This document shows, piece after piece, positions 8,894-17,510 of a stretch of DNA of 64,000 bases (position 1 is its first letter; every line of letters begins with the position of its first letter). Below the pieces are notes generated by a model. It searched no databases and was not told the origin of the DNA. It saw only the letters and a program-made list of their open reading frames with translations. This DNA comes from Microbacterium sp. Clip185 (lineage in GTDB: Bacteria; Actinomycetota; Actinomycetes; Actinomycetales; Microbacteriaceae). A program made the position numbers and the translations under genes. Location of the stretch: contig NZ_CP117996.1 in assembly GCF_028743715.1 (NCBI RefSeq), positions 2,418,001 through 2,482,000 on the forward strand, written 5' to 3'.

Positions 8894-11419
8894 TCAGGCG
8901 TCGAAGTGCGGCTCGTTCTCGCCGATGAGCGTCGGCCCGGTCACCACCGGGAGCGAGGCGGTGAGGGTGGGCACGGATGCGGAGAGCAGCGTGCCGTCCT
9001 CCCGCCTGGCGTCGGCGAACATCTGCAGCGTCGGCCGTCCCGGGCGCACGGGCCCCTGCGTGGCCAGCGGCACGACGAGCTCCTCGTCGGGAGCGATCGT
9101 GTAGGCGGTGCCCCGCACCGAGAACGAGACGTCCTCACCCCCGGCGCGGTTGCGCACGATCATCTCGTCGCGACGCAGCGTGATGTCCAGGTGCGACGCA
9201 TGCCACGTGAGCGCATAGGAGAGCTCGGGCCACGCGGCGGGCAGCCGCGGATCGAAGGTGAGCTCGCCGTAGTGGTCGCGCATCCCGCCGAAACCGGAGA
9301 CCAGAGACGCCCACACGCCACCCGCGGAGGCCACGTGCACACCGTCGGAGGCGTTGTTGTGGAGGTCGGCGAGGTCCACGAAGATCGAGTCCAGGAAGTA
9401 CTCCAGCGCCAGGTCCTGGTAGCCGACCTCCGCCGCCAGGATCGACTGCACGACACCCGACAGGGTCGAGTCGCCGGTGGTCAGCGGGTCGTAGTACTGG
9501 AAGTCGGCGAGTTTCTCCGCCTCGGTGAAGTGGTTGCCCTGCAGGAACAGCGCGAGCACCACATCCGCCTGCTTGAGCACCTGGTAGCGGTAGATCACGA
9601 GCGGGTGGAAATGCAGCAGCAGCGGACGCTGCTCGTCGGGCGTGTTCTCCAGGTCCCAGACCTCGCGCTCGAGGAACACCGCATCCTGCGGATGGATGCC
9701 GAGAGCCGGGCTGAAGGGGATGTGCATCGCATCCGCCGCCTTCTCCCAGATCTCCGGCTCCTCCGGGTCGAGACCCAGCCGGTCCGCCATGAGGCGGTAC
9801 GCCTCGGGGGCGGCAAGCTCCATCTCGCGCACGGTGCGGGCGGCGAAGCGCAGGTTGAAGCGCGCCATGACGTTCGTGAAGAGGTTGTCGTTGACGACCG
9901 TCGTGTACTCGTCGGGACCGGTGACGCCGTGGATGTGGAACGAGTCCGCGCCGTCGACCTCGTCGCGCCAGAACCCGAGCGAGTTCCACAGGCGCGCCGT
10001 CTCCACGGCGATGTCGACCGCCTCGCGGTACAGGAAGTCGACGTCGCCCGTGGCCCGCACGTACTTGGCGAGCGCGAAGCTCACGTCGGCGTTGATGTGG
10101 TACTGCGCGGTGCCGGCGGCGTAGTAGGCCGAGGCCTCCTCGCCGTTGATCGTGCGCCACGGGAACAGCGCGCCCGCCTCGTTGAGCTGGAAGGCGCGGC
10201 GACGCGCGTCGGGGAGCATGTGCACCCGCATCCGCAGCGCGTTGCGCGCCCAGTGCGGGCTCGTGTACGTGAGGAAGGGCAGCACGTACACCTCGGTGTC
10301 CCAGAAGTAGTGCCCGCTGTACCCGGAGCCCGAGACGCCCTTGGCGGGCACGCCGAGTCCGTCGGCGCGAGCGGCCGCCTGCGCGAGCTGGAAGAGGCAC
10401 CAGCGCGTGGCCTGCTGCAGGTCGTCGTGACCGGCGATGCGCACGTCCGAGCGGTCCCAGAAGGCATCGAGCCAGGCGCGCTGCACGGCGTACTGCGTGG
10501 CCACACCCTCCGCCCCGGCGCGGTCCAGTGTGCGGCGACACCGGTCGACGAGCTCGGCCGCGGGCACCCCGCGCGAGGTGTGGTAGCTCACGAGCTTCGT
10601 GACCTTGACGGGAACCCCGGCCTTCGCCTGCACGCGGAACACGTTCTTGGCGATGTCGGGCTGGATGAGGGTGCGCGCCGTGTACTCGTTCGCGGTCTCG
10701 ACGACGTGGTCGGCAGCGACGGCGAGGGTCATCTCGGAGTGCGTGACCTTGTAGCTGAGCACCGAGCGCTGGCCGTCCTGCCAGAACTCCTGCGGCTGCA
10801 GCACCCGCTCCTCGATGCGCTCGGCGCGGCGGGGGTCGAAGCCGGCCTTGAGCTTGCTCGCGGGCCGGCCGCCGTAGACGTCCTCACCGTCCTGTCGGTT
10901 CACGAGCTGGCAGCTGATGGTCACGGGGGCGTCGGCGTTGAGCACCGTCACCTCGATGCTCATCAGCGCGAGGTGCTTCTCCTCGAACGACACCATGCGC
11001 TCGAAATCGATGCGTACCTCTTTGCCGGAGGGCGTGCGCCACAGCAGGTGGCGGCGTAGCACTCCGTCGCGCAGGTCGAGGCTGCGCTCGTACTCGAGGA
11101 TCTCGGCGAGGTCGAACGACAACGGCTCGTCGTCGACGTAGACGCGCATGACCTTGGCGTCCGGGGCGTTGATGATCGTCTGTCCGACCTCGGCGAACCC
11201 GTACGCCTGCTCGGCGTGGCGGATCGGGAACACCTCGTGGAAGCCGTTGATGAAGGTGCCCTGCTCGTGGCCGAAGCGCCCTTCGGGCTGGTTGCCCCTG
11301 AGCCCCAGATATCCGTTGCCCACGGTGAACAGCGTCTCGGTGACGCCCGCCTCGTCGATGTCGAACGAACGCTCGACGAGTCGCCACGGGTCGACCGGGA
11401 AACGGTCTCTATCGATCAT
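8894..11419 (-). CDS. Glycoside hydrolase family 65 disaccharide phosphorylase
   Basis: 841 residues, the normal size for GH65. The N-terminal beta-sandwich starts MIDRDRFPVDPWRLVE and holds TVGNGYLGLRG. The catalytic (alpha/alpha)6 barrel contains HGVTGPDEYTT, whose Glu (about residue 504) matches the general acid of maltose phosphorylase. A small beta-sheet domain closes the chain. The family phosphorolyses maltose, trehalose, kojibiose or nigerose to beta-glucose 1-phosphate and glucose. The neighbouring beta-phosphoglucomutase-like gene supports that product. ATG 11419 is preferred because GGAAGG lies seven bases upstream; earlier in-frame starts at 11443 and 11425 have poorer spacing. 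The exact sugar cannot be read from sequence. Confidence 0.88.
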   Translation of the reverse strand: MIDRDRFPVDPWRLVERSFDIDEAGVTETLFTVGNGYLGLRGNQPEGRFGHEQGTFINGFHEVFPIRHAEQAYGFAEVGQTIINAPDAKVMRVYVDDEPLSFDLAEILEYERSLDLRDGVLRRHLLWRTPSGKEVRIDFERMVSFEEKHLALMSIEVTVLNADAPVTISCQLVNRQDGEDVYGGRPASKLKAGFDPRRAERIEERVLQPQEFWQDGQRSVLSYKVTHSEMTLAVAADHVVETANEYTARTLIQPDIAKNVFRVQAKAGVPVKVTKLVSYHTSRGVPAAELVDRCRRTLDRAGAEGVATQYAVQRAWLDAFWDRSDVRIAGHDDLQQATRWCLFQLAQAAARADGLGVPAKGVSGSGYSGHYFWDTEVYVLPFLTYTSPHWARNALRMRVHMLPDARRRAFQLNEAGALFPWRTINGEEASAYYAAGTAQYHINADVSFALAKYVRATGDVDFLYREAVDIAVETARLWNSLGFWRDEVDGADSFHIHGVTGPDEYTTVVNDNLFTNVMARFNLRFAARTVREMELAAPEAYRLMADRLGLDPEEPEIWEKAADAMHIPFSPALGIHPQDAVFLEREVWDLENTPDEQRPLLLHFHPLVIYRYQVLKQADVVLALFLQGNHFTEAEKLADFQYYDPLTTGDSTLSGVVQSILAAEVGYQDLALEYFLDSIFVDLADLHNNASDGVHVASAGGVWASLVSGFGGMRDHYGELTFDPRLPAAWPELSYALTWHASHLDITLRRDEMIVRNRAGGEDVSFSVRGTAYTIAPDEELVVPLATQGPVRPGRPTLQMFADARREDGTLLSASVPTLTASLPVVTGPTLIGENEPHFDA

Positions 11420-11494
11420 GAACATGCCTTCCGCCGATGACACGGCCAGGGATACGGGTGGGGAGATGCGATCGGGTATCGCAACAGAACCGGC

Positions 11495-12220
11495 TCAGTC
11501 TACGAAGGCGGCGAGGTCGTCGACGACCACATCCGCACCGGCGGCGCGCAGCGCTTCGGCGCCGACGCCGCGATCGACGCCGACCACGAGCGAGAAGCCG
11601 GCGGCCTGTGCGGATTCGGCGCCGCTCAGCGCGTCTTCGACGGCGGCGCTACGGGCGGGATCGACGCCCAGCATCCGCGCGCCGCCGAGGAACACGTCGG
11701 GCGCGGGCTTGGATGCGAGGTTCTCGCGTTCGGCGACGACGCCGTCCATGACGACGGCGAATCGGTCACGGATGCCGGCGGCGGCGAGCACCTCTTCGGC
11801 GTTCTTCGAGCTGGAGACGACGGCGACGGGAACGCCCTTCTCGCGAAGCCGGTCGACCAGCGCGAGTGAGCCGGGGTACGGTGCGATCCCCTCGCTGCGC
11901 AGGACCCGTGCGAAGACCTCGTTCTTCCGGTTGCCGATGCCGCAGACGGTGTCCTCGCTCGGATCGTCGTCGGGCTCACCCCACGGAACCTCGACGTCGC
12001 GCGAGCGCAGCAGGCTCGCGACACCGTCGTAGCGCTTCTTGCCGTCCAGGTGCAGGAAGTAGTCCTGCTCCGTGTAGGGCGGCGTGATGCCCCACGCCGC
12101 GAAGAGCTCCTCGAACATCGTCTGCCAGGCGTGCATGTGCACCTCGGCGGTCGGGGTGAGCACCCCGTCGAGGTCGAACAGCACCGCGTCGTACGACGAC
12201 AGATCGGGCAGGTCGGTCAC
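11495..12220 (-). CDS. HAD-superfamily hydrolase, beta-phosphoglucomutase-like
   Basis: 241 residues. The HAD nucleophile motif is DAVLFDLDGVL (Asp16 and Asp18). A helical cap follows, then VAVVSSSKNAEE (motif II Ser), the motif III Lys in NLASKPAPD, and the motif IV acidic pair in AAVEDALSG. This subgroup converts beta-glucose 1-phosphate to glucose 6-phosphate or acts on sugar phosphates. Being upstream of and co-oriented with GH65 (gap 75 bases) argues for the beta-phosphoglucomutase role. GTG 12220 has GGAGG four bases before it; longer N-termini lack homology to the family. Confidence 0.85.
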   Translation of the reverse strand: MTDLPDLSSYDAVLFDLDGVLTPTAEVHMHAWQTMFEELFAAWGITPPYTEQDYFLHLDGKKRYDGVASLLRSRDVEVPWGEPDDDPSEDTVCGIGNRKNEVFARVLRSEGIAPYPGSLALVDRLREKGVPVAVVSSSKNAEEVLAAAGIRDRFAVVMDGVVAERENLASKPAPDVFLGGARMLGVDPARSAAVEDALSGAESAQAAGFSLVVGVDRGVGAEALRAAGADVVVDDLAAFVD

Positions 12221-12295
12221 GAAGCCTCCAAGGTTGCACTCGACCGGGCGCACCCAGCGTAGTCGCGGCAGGTTACGCGTCGGTGTCACGCGCGC

Positions 12296-13522
12296 TCAGG
12301 CGACGCGGGCGACGGCCAGCGCCTGCCGCGCGATCTCCAGCTCTTCGTTGGTGGGCACCACGAGCACGGCGACCGACGAGGCCGGGGTGGAGATCGTCCG
12401 GATGCCCTTGCGTCGCTCCTCGTTGGCGGCCGCATCCAGCTCGATGCCGAGGAAACCGAGCGTCTCCAGGGCCGCGGCACGGATGAGGGGCGAGTTCTCG
12501 CCGACGCCCGCCGTGAACGAGATCACGTCGACGCCGCCCAGCTGGGCGATGTAGGAACCGATGTACGCGCGCAGACGATGGATGTACACGTCGAAGGCGA
12601 GCGATGCGGGACCGTCACCGGCCTCGCGGCGGTCCTCGATGTCGCGCATGTCCGACACCCCGGCGAGTCCCAGCATCCCGCTGCTCTTGTTCAGGAACGC
12701 GTCGAGCTCAGCCGGGGACATCTCTTCGCGTCGCGCCAGCACGAGCAGGATCGACGGGTCCAGATCGCCCGAGCGGGTGCCCATCACCAGCCCCTCGAGC
12801 GGGGTGAGCCCCATCGAGGTCTCGACCGAATGGCCGCCGTCGATGGCGGTGATGGACGCGCCGTTGCCGAGGTGGAGCACGATCTGCTTGAGACTGCGCA
12901 GCGGCCGGCCGAGGTACTCGGCGACGGACTCCGAGACGAACTTGTGGCTCGTGCCGTGGAACCCGTACCGGCGGATGCGGTGCTTGCGGGCGATGGCGCG
13001 ATCGATGGCGTACGTGTAGGCAGCCGGCGGCAGGGTCTGGTGGAAGGCCGTGTCGAAGACGGCGACGTGGGGCAGGTCGCCGAAGGCCGCCCGTGCCGCA
13101 CGGATGCCCTGCACGGCGCCGGGGTTGTGCAGCGGCGCGAGCACCGAGAGCTCATCGATGTTGATCTCGACGAGGTCGGTGATGAGCGTGGGCTGGAAGA
13201 ACCGCGCGCCGCCCTGGACCACGCGGTGTCCGACGGCGACCGGTGCGTTCTCGGTCAGCGACGGACCGTGCTCGGCGAAGGCGTCGAGCATCACCTGGAA
13301 GCCGACGGCGTGGTCGGGGATCGGCAGCTCCTGCGTGTAGGTCGCATCGACCGCCGCCGCTCCCGCACCTGTGAAGTGCACCTTGTGACTGGCCGCTCCC
13401 ATTCCCTCGCCGATGCGCTCGACGAGCCCTGACGCCAGCGCCGTCTCGGTCTCGACGTCCAGCAGCTGGTACTTGAACGAGGACGAGCCACTGTTGATGA
13501 CGAGAACGACGCTCACGTTCAT
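12296..13522 (-). CDS. ackA: Acetate kinase
   Basis: 408 residues. It transfers phosphate between ATP and acetate. The N-terminal NSGSSSFKYQL motif, the GHRVVQGG region, the substrate stretch RRYGFHGTSHKFV and the ATP-binding HLGNGASI are all present, as is FTAGVGENSP near the C-terminus. The ATG at 13522 overlaps the pta stop (ATGA). A GTG two codons in has better Shine-Dalgarno spacing and is the alternative start. Paired with pta it forms the reversible acetyl-CoA to acetate route that yields ATP during overflow metabolism. Confidence 0.95.
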   Translation of the reverse strand: MNVSVVLVINSGSSSFKYQLLDVETETALASGLVERIGEGMGAASHKVHFTGAGAAAVDATYTQELPIPDHAVGFQVMLDAFAEHGPSLTENAPVAVGHRVVQGGARFFQPTLITDLVEINIDELSVLAPLHNPGAVQGIRAARAAFGDLPHVAVFDTAFHQTLPPAAYTYAIDRAIARKHRIRRYGFHGTSHKFVSESVAEYLGRPLRSLKQIVLHLGNGASITAIDGGHSVETSMGLTPLEGLVMGTRSGDLDPSILLVLARREEMSPAELDAFLNKSSGMLGLAGVSDMRDIEDRREAGDGPASLAFDVYIHRLRAYIGSYIAQLGGVDVISFTAGVGENSPLIRAAALETLGFLGIELDAAANEERRKGIRTISTPASSVAVLVVPTNEELEIARQALAVARVA

Positions 13523-15657
13523 GCCTTCCCTTCGGATGCGGGCTCATCGCCCTGAGCCTGGATCGCGGTGATCGCGATGGTGTTGACGATGTCGTCGACC
13601 AGCGCGCCGCGCGACAGGTCGTTGATCGGCTTGTTCAGACCCTGCAGGACGGGGCCGATCGCGATCGCCCCGGCCGAGCGCTGCACGGCCTTGTAGGTGT
13701 TGTTGCCGGTGTTGAGGTCGGGGAAGACGAAGACCGTGGCGCGGCCCGCGACGGGCGAGCCGGGCATCTTCTTCGAGGCGACGGCGGCGTCGGCGGCCGC
13801 GTCGTACTGGATGGGACCCTCGACGGGAAGCTCCGGGGCCCGCTCGCGCACGATGACGGTCGCTTCGCGCACCTTCTCCACATCCGCTCCCGACCCCGAT
13901 TCCCCGGTCGAGTAGGACAGCATCGCGACGCGCGGCTCGATGCCGAAGCGGTCGGCGGTCTCCGCGGAGGAGACCGCGATGTCGGCCAGCTGCGGCGCCG
14001 TCGGGTCGGGGATGACGGCGCAGTCGCCGTAGACCAGCACACGGTCGGCGAGCGCCATGAGGAACACGCTGGAGACGACGCCGACGCCCGGACGCGTCTT
14101 GATGATCTCGAAGGCCGGCCGGATGGTGTGGGCCGTGGTGTGCGCGGCGCCCGAGACCATGCCGTCGGCGAGACCGAGGTGCACCATGAGCGTGCCGAAG
14201 TAGGAGACGTCGGTGACGGTGTCGGCGGCGCGCGCCATCGTCATGCCCTTGTGCTCGCGAAGGCGCGTGTACTCCTCGGCGAACTTCTGCACGAGGACGG
14301 GGTCGAACGGACTGATGACCTGGGCCGCGGCGATGTCGATACCGAGCTCCAGAGCGCGCGAGCGCACCTCGATCTCCTCGCCCAGGATGATGAGGTCCGC
14401 GATGCCGCGGGCGAGCACTGTGGCGGCCGCGCGGAGCACGCGATCGTCGTCGCCCTCCGGCAGCACGATGCGGCGGCGGTTCGCTCGGGCGCGCTCGACG
14501 AGGCCGTACTCGAACATGAGGGGCGTGACGACGGTGGGCTTGGCAAGTCCCAGCAGACGCGTCAGCTCGGCGCCGTCGACGTGCCGCTCGAAGAGCGAGA
14601 GGGCGGTGTCGTAGGAGCGCTGCGAGTCGGCGGCCAGGCGACCGCGCGTGTTCATGATGCGCACGGAGGTGTCGTAGGTGTCGCGGTCGGTCGCGATGAT
14701 GGGCAGACGCGACCCGAGGCCGTCGATCAGACGGTCGATGTCGGCCGGAAGCGGGAACGGGCCGTTGAGGACGATGGCCGACAGTGACGGGAACGTGCCG
14801 GAGGCGTGCGCGAGCAGGGTCGCGAGCAGCACCTCGGTGCGGTCGGCGGGGATCACCACGACGGCACCGTCGCTGAGGCGTGGGAGCACATTGGCGGGAC
14901 TCATGGCGGCGACGATCACGCCGAGCACCTCACGCGTCAGCAGCTCCTCGTCGCCCTTGACGAGCGTCCCGTCGACCGAGCGCATGACGCCGCGCACGGT
15001 GGGCGCCACGAGGAAGCGGTCTTCCGGAAGCGCCCAGACGGGCACCTCGACTCCGGCGGGGACGATGTCGCGGACGGCCTCGATCGTCTCGTCCAGCACT
15101 CCCGGGTCGACCCGGGTGGCGACGACCGCGAAGAGCTCCGCGCGGGCCTGGCGCAGCTCGCCGACCGAGAGCTTCGCGATCTGGGCGATGTCTGCGGGCG
15201 TGCGGGGATCGCTCGCCCCCAGCTGCTCGGCCTGGCCCTGCTGGGCGCGGCCGCCCACGACCAGGAGCACGGGCGCGCCGAGGTTCGCGGCGATGCGGGC
15301 GTTGTATCCGAGCTCGGCGGGGCTGCCCACATCCGTGTAGTCGCTGCCGAGGATGACGACTGCGTCGCACTGCGCTTCGACGGTCTTGTACCGCTCCACG
15401 ATGCGCGCGAGTGCCGCATCCGGGTCGGCGTGCATGTCGTCGTAGCCCACGCCGATGCAGTCGTCGTAGGCGAGGTCGACGCCGTCGTGGTCGAGCAGCA
15501 TCTCGAGCACGTAGTCGCGCTCGGTCGTCGAACGAGCGATGGGGCGGAAGACGCCCACGCGCGCGGTCGCATGGCTGAGCGCTTCGAGCACTCCCAATGC
15601 GATCGTGGACTTTCCCGAATGACCTTCCGCGGACGTGATGAGGATGCTCTGAGCCAC
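13519..15657 (-). CDS. pta: Phosphate acetyltransferase, long three-domain form
   Basis: 712 residues. It interconverts acetyl-CoA and acetyl phosphate. The N-terminus is a P-loop BioD-like domain (ITSAEGHSGKST), the middle is a DRTGG-type domain, and the last ~330 residues are the catalytic PTA_PTB domain (RRRIVLPEGDDDRVLRAA, and SYSTGESGSG near the CoA/phosphate site). This is the E. coli-type long enzyme. GTG 15657 lies six bases after TAGGCT (15669-15664), so a leaderless mRNA is likely. The stop overlaps ackA. Confidence 0.94.
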   Translation of the reverse strand: MAQSILITSAEGHSGKSTIALGVLEALSHATARVGVFRPIARSTTERDYVLEMLLDHDGVDLAYDDCIGVGYDDMHADPDAALARIVERYKTVEAQCDAVVILGSDYTDVGSPAELGYNARIAANLGAPVLLVVGGRAQQGQAEQLGASDPRTPADIAQIAKLSVGELRQARAELFAVVATRVDPGVLDETIEAVRDIVPAGVEVPVWALPEDRFLVAPTVRGVMRSVDGTLVKGDEELLTREVLGVIVAAMSPANVLPRLSDGAVVVIPADRTEVLLATLLAHASGTFPSLSAIVLNGPFPLPADIDRLIDGLGSRLPIIATDRDTYDTSVRIMNTRGRLAADSQRSYDTALSLFERHVDGAELTRLLGLAKPTVVTPLMFEYGLVERARANRRRIVLPEGDDDRVLRAAATVLARGIADLIILGEEIEVRSRALELGIDIAAAQVISPFDPVLVQKFAEEYTRLREHKGMTMARAADTVTDVSYFGTLMVHLGLADGMVSGAAHTTAHTIRPAFEIIKTRPGVGVVSSVFLMALADRVLVYGDCAVIPDPTAPQLADIAVSSAETADRFGIEPRVAMLSYSTGESGSGADVEKVREATVIVRERAPELPVEGPIQYDAAADAAVASKKMPGSPVAGRATVFVFPDLNTGNNTYKAVQRSAGAIAIGPVLQGLNKPINDLSRGALVDDIVNTIAITAIQAQGDEPASEGKA

Positions 15658-15881
15658 CCGATCAGCCTAGGCGCGCCTCATGTGAGGAGCCAGATGAGGT
15701 GTCCGTGAATAAAATCCGCTCCCCCGGCAGCCCCTCTCCCCTTCCCCGCATCCATCTATCCGCCCTCCCGACCCTCACTTCCCGCGAGACTGCATCTTTC
15801 GCACGAGATCACGGGTAAAAACAGTGATCTCGTGCTCGAAATGCTGTCTCGCGGGTGGAACCGCGGGGATGGGGATGAGGG
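15658..15881. other. Intergenic region with leaderless pta promoter and a long palindrome
   Basis: 224 bases without a gene. It holds the TAGGCT box of pta at the left, an A/T-richer stretch near 15705-15720, and the large hairpin 15781-15855. I see no further reading frame worth calling. Confidence 0.6.
15781..15855. repeat. Long interrupted palindrome (about 29 base pairs)
   Basis: Outer arms CCCGCGAGAC (15781-15790) and GTCTCGCGGG (15846-15855) pair perfectly. A T-T mismatch, GCAT/ATGC, a CT bulge, TTCG/CGAA and a second CT bulge follow. An inner 11-base stem CACGAGATCAC/GTGATCTCGTG (15802-15812 / 15824-15834) then closes on an A-rich 11-base loop. Two symmetric CT bulges and no T tract make it unlike a plain terminator. 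It lies 26 bases past the stop of the CoA-transferase gene. It may be a REP-like interspersed element or a processing or termination structure; only one copy is in this window. Confidence 0.75.
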
Positions 15882-17267
15882 TCAGAGCCAGGCGGGCGCG
15901 TCGCCGCCGAGGCGGGTCGCCACGTGGTCGAAGCGCAGGGTCGCCTCCCCCACCCGGAAGGGCGGCGGCGCGAGCAGGAGCGCACCGTCGGGAGTCTCGA
16001 TGCGCTCCCCCGCGCCGAGCGCGGAAGCGGGATCGGGATCGGATGCGGGATCGGGATCGGATGCGGGCGCTTCGGCCGCCAGCATGGTGAGCGCGTGAGC
16101 GGTGCGGGCGAGGGACAGCCGCCACGTGCTGCCGCGCCCCGCGATCTGGCGGCGCGTGAGCCCTGCGATGGCCGCCGCCGCCGCGAGGTATCCCGTCGTC
16201 CAGTCGAGGGCCTGCACGGGCAGCGAGACGGGGGCCGCCGCATCCGCATGCCGCATGCCGATGTCGGCGACGCCGGTCGAGAACTGCACGAGCGAGTCGA
16301 ATCCGCGACGGCCGGCCCAGGGGCCGCTCCAGCCGTACGCCCGTACGCCGACCTCGACGAGTCCGGGGCGCAGGCGTTGCCGTTCACCCTCACCCAGCCC
16401 CAGGTGGTCGATGGCCCCCGCGCGGTAGCCGTGAACGAGGACGTCGGCCTCCGCCAGCAGGTCGGCGAGCGCACGCCGCCCGGCGGGTGTGCTCGCGTCC
16501 AGGCGAGTGGAGCGCTTGCCGCCCATGACATACGGGAGCACGGCGGGCTCGTCCCAGGTGTCGGGGTCGACGCGCAGCACCTCGGCTCCGAGGCCCGCGA
16601 GCACCTGCGTGGCGGCGGGTCCGGCGATGACGCGGGTCAGATCGAGCACGCGGAGCCCCGCGAGCGGCCTCGCCGGCTCAGGATGCCAGGACGAGACCGC
16701 ACGTGCCGTGCTCGTGTCGGTGCGCGCGATGAGCGGCTCCCCCGCGACGGCGGAGCCTGGCGCGGATCGCATCCACTCCGCCCGGGTGCGAAACGCCGCC
16801 GCTGCGCCGCCCGCCGCGACGATCGCGGACTCGAGCTCCTCCGCACCGCGTTCGGCGATCGCGGCGGACAGCTCTTCGACGGACTGCGCATCGGGCAGCG
16901 CCAGTGCGGTAAGCAGAGCCCTCCGGTGATGCGGCGCGTTGGCGTGCGTACGGATCCATGAGCCGTCGCCCGTGTCGAACGCGCCGGAGAAGGGATCCCA
17001 CGGCGAGGGGAAGGTCCCCTGCGCGGGGCGGATGTGGCGGCCGAGCCACGCGTCGACGAGGGTCCGGTCTACCCGCACCTCGGCGCCGGGCGTGAGACCT
17101 GCGCTCCGAAGCAGAGCGTCGACGGTGGAGGCAAGTGCGCTCATGGCCATGGTGGCCAGGGTCGAGACCGGCAGAGCACCGTCGAGACCGGCCGCCCCGC
17201 TCACCTGGACGTCGCCTCTGACGTCGAGGATGCGGCGGAGGTCGTCCCGCTCGGTCTCCGGCTGCAC
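15882..17267 (-). CDS. CoA-transferase family III (CaiB/BaiF) protein, unusual layout
   Basis: 461 residues. The diagnostic family III start, PLAGLRVLDLTRVIAGPAA, occurs near residue 200 instead of at the N-terminus. The first 200 residues look like a worn second CaiB-type half, and the usual C-terminal part is short. GGKRSTRLD and RRGFDSLVQ follow as in CoA-transferases. Near the C-terminus an 18-base unit occurs twice in tandem (16029-16064) and codes for Asp-Pro-rich repeats. The GTG at 17267 lies six bases after TAGTGT (17279-17274), so it is probably leaderless. Substrate unknown. The protein could be a degenerate or heterodimer-fusion type. Confidence 0.75.
   Translation of the reverse strand: MQPETERDDLRRILDVRGDVQVSGAAGLDGALPVSTLATMAMSALASTVDALLRSAGLTPGAEVRVDRTLVDAWLGRHIRPAQGTFPSPWDPFSGAFDTGDGSWIRTHANAPHHRRALLTALALPDAQSVEELSAAIAERGAEELESAIVAAGGAAAAFRTRAEWMRSAPGSAVAGEPLIARTDTSTARAVSSWHPEPARPLAGLRVLDLTRVIAGPAATQVLAGLGAEVLRVDPDTWDEPAVLPYVMGGKRSTRLDASTPAGRRALADLLAEADVLVHGYRAGAIDHLGLGEGERQRLRPGLVEVGVRAYGWSGPWAGRRGFDSLVQFSTGVADIGMRHADAAAPVSLPVQALDWTTGYLAAAAAIAGLTRRQIAGRGSTWRLSLARTAHALTMLAAEAPASDPDPASDPDPASALGAGERIETPDGALLLAPPPFRVGEATLRFDHVATRLGGDAPAWL
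16029..16064. repeat. Two tandem copies of an 18-base unit inside the CoA-transferase gene
   Basis: Unit GGGATCGGGATCGGATGC occurs twice head to tail and continues in frame as Ala-Ser-Asp-Pro-Asp-Pro repeats. Copy number is likely to vary by slippage between strains. Confidence 0.8.
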
Positions 17268-17303
17268 GGCGCCACACTACGCTTCGCGCGCTGCCGCGGG
17301 AAA

Positions 17304-17400
17304 AGAAAAGACTCTCCGCGAACCCGGCAGAGCCTGGTTACCCTTGCTACGTTTCCGTCCTGGGGGAGTTGGCCTGGATGCCGCCTCGCGGAGAGCTGTC
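17304..17400 (-). ncRNA. ffs: Small signal recognition particle RNA (4.5S type)
   Basis: On the minus strand the terminal helix CTCTCCGCGA (17395-17386) pairs perfectly with TCGCGGAGAG (17321-17312). Between them lies the SRP domain IV signature: CAGG, then ACG-GAAA-CGT with a GAAA tetraloop, then AGCA, the asymmetric and symmetric loops that bind Ffh. A U-rich run (TCTTTTCTTTT) follows the 3' arm and would terminate transcription. The length of about 97 bases fits bacterial small SRP RNA. The ends are estimated to within a few bases. Confidence 0.88.
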
Positions 17401-17510
17401 ACAAGTCTAACCCAGCCCGCGCACCGTCGCTCACGGCGAATACGCCGCCCCGCGCTCCCCCACGCGCGTTACGATCGGGACACGATCGCGCCGACGGGAA
17501 GGCATCCGGC

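Noticed and set aside
7238..11059. A plus-strand open frame of more than 1,200 codons antisense to dnaX and the GH65 gene.
   Set aside because: Arg/Val/Gly-rich composition with no family motif. It is the mirror of two well-supported genes in very high-GC DNA, where antisense frames stay open by chance.
16029..16064. A CRISPR-like or satellite repeat.
   Set aside because: Only two in-frame 18-base copies inside a gene, without spacers.
15882..17267. A broken CoA-transferase pseudogene.
   Set aside because: The frame is intact over 461 codons with normal codon use and a plausible promoter, so an unusual but complete gene is more likely.
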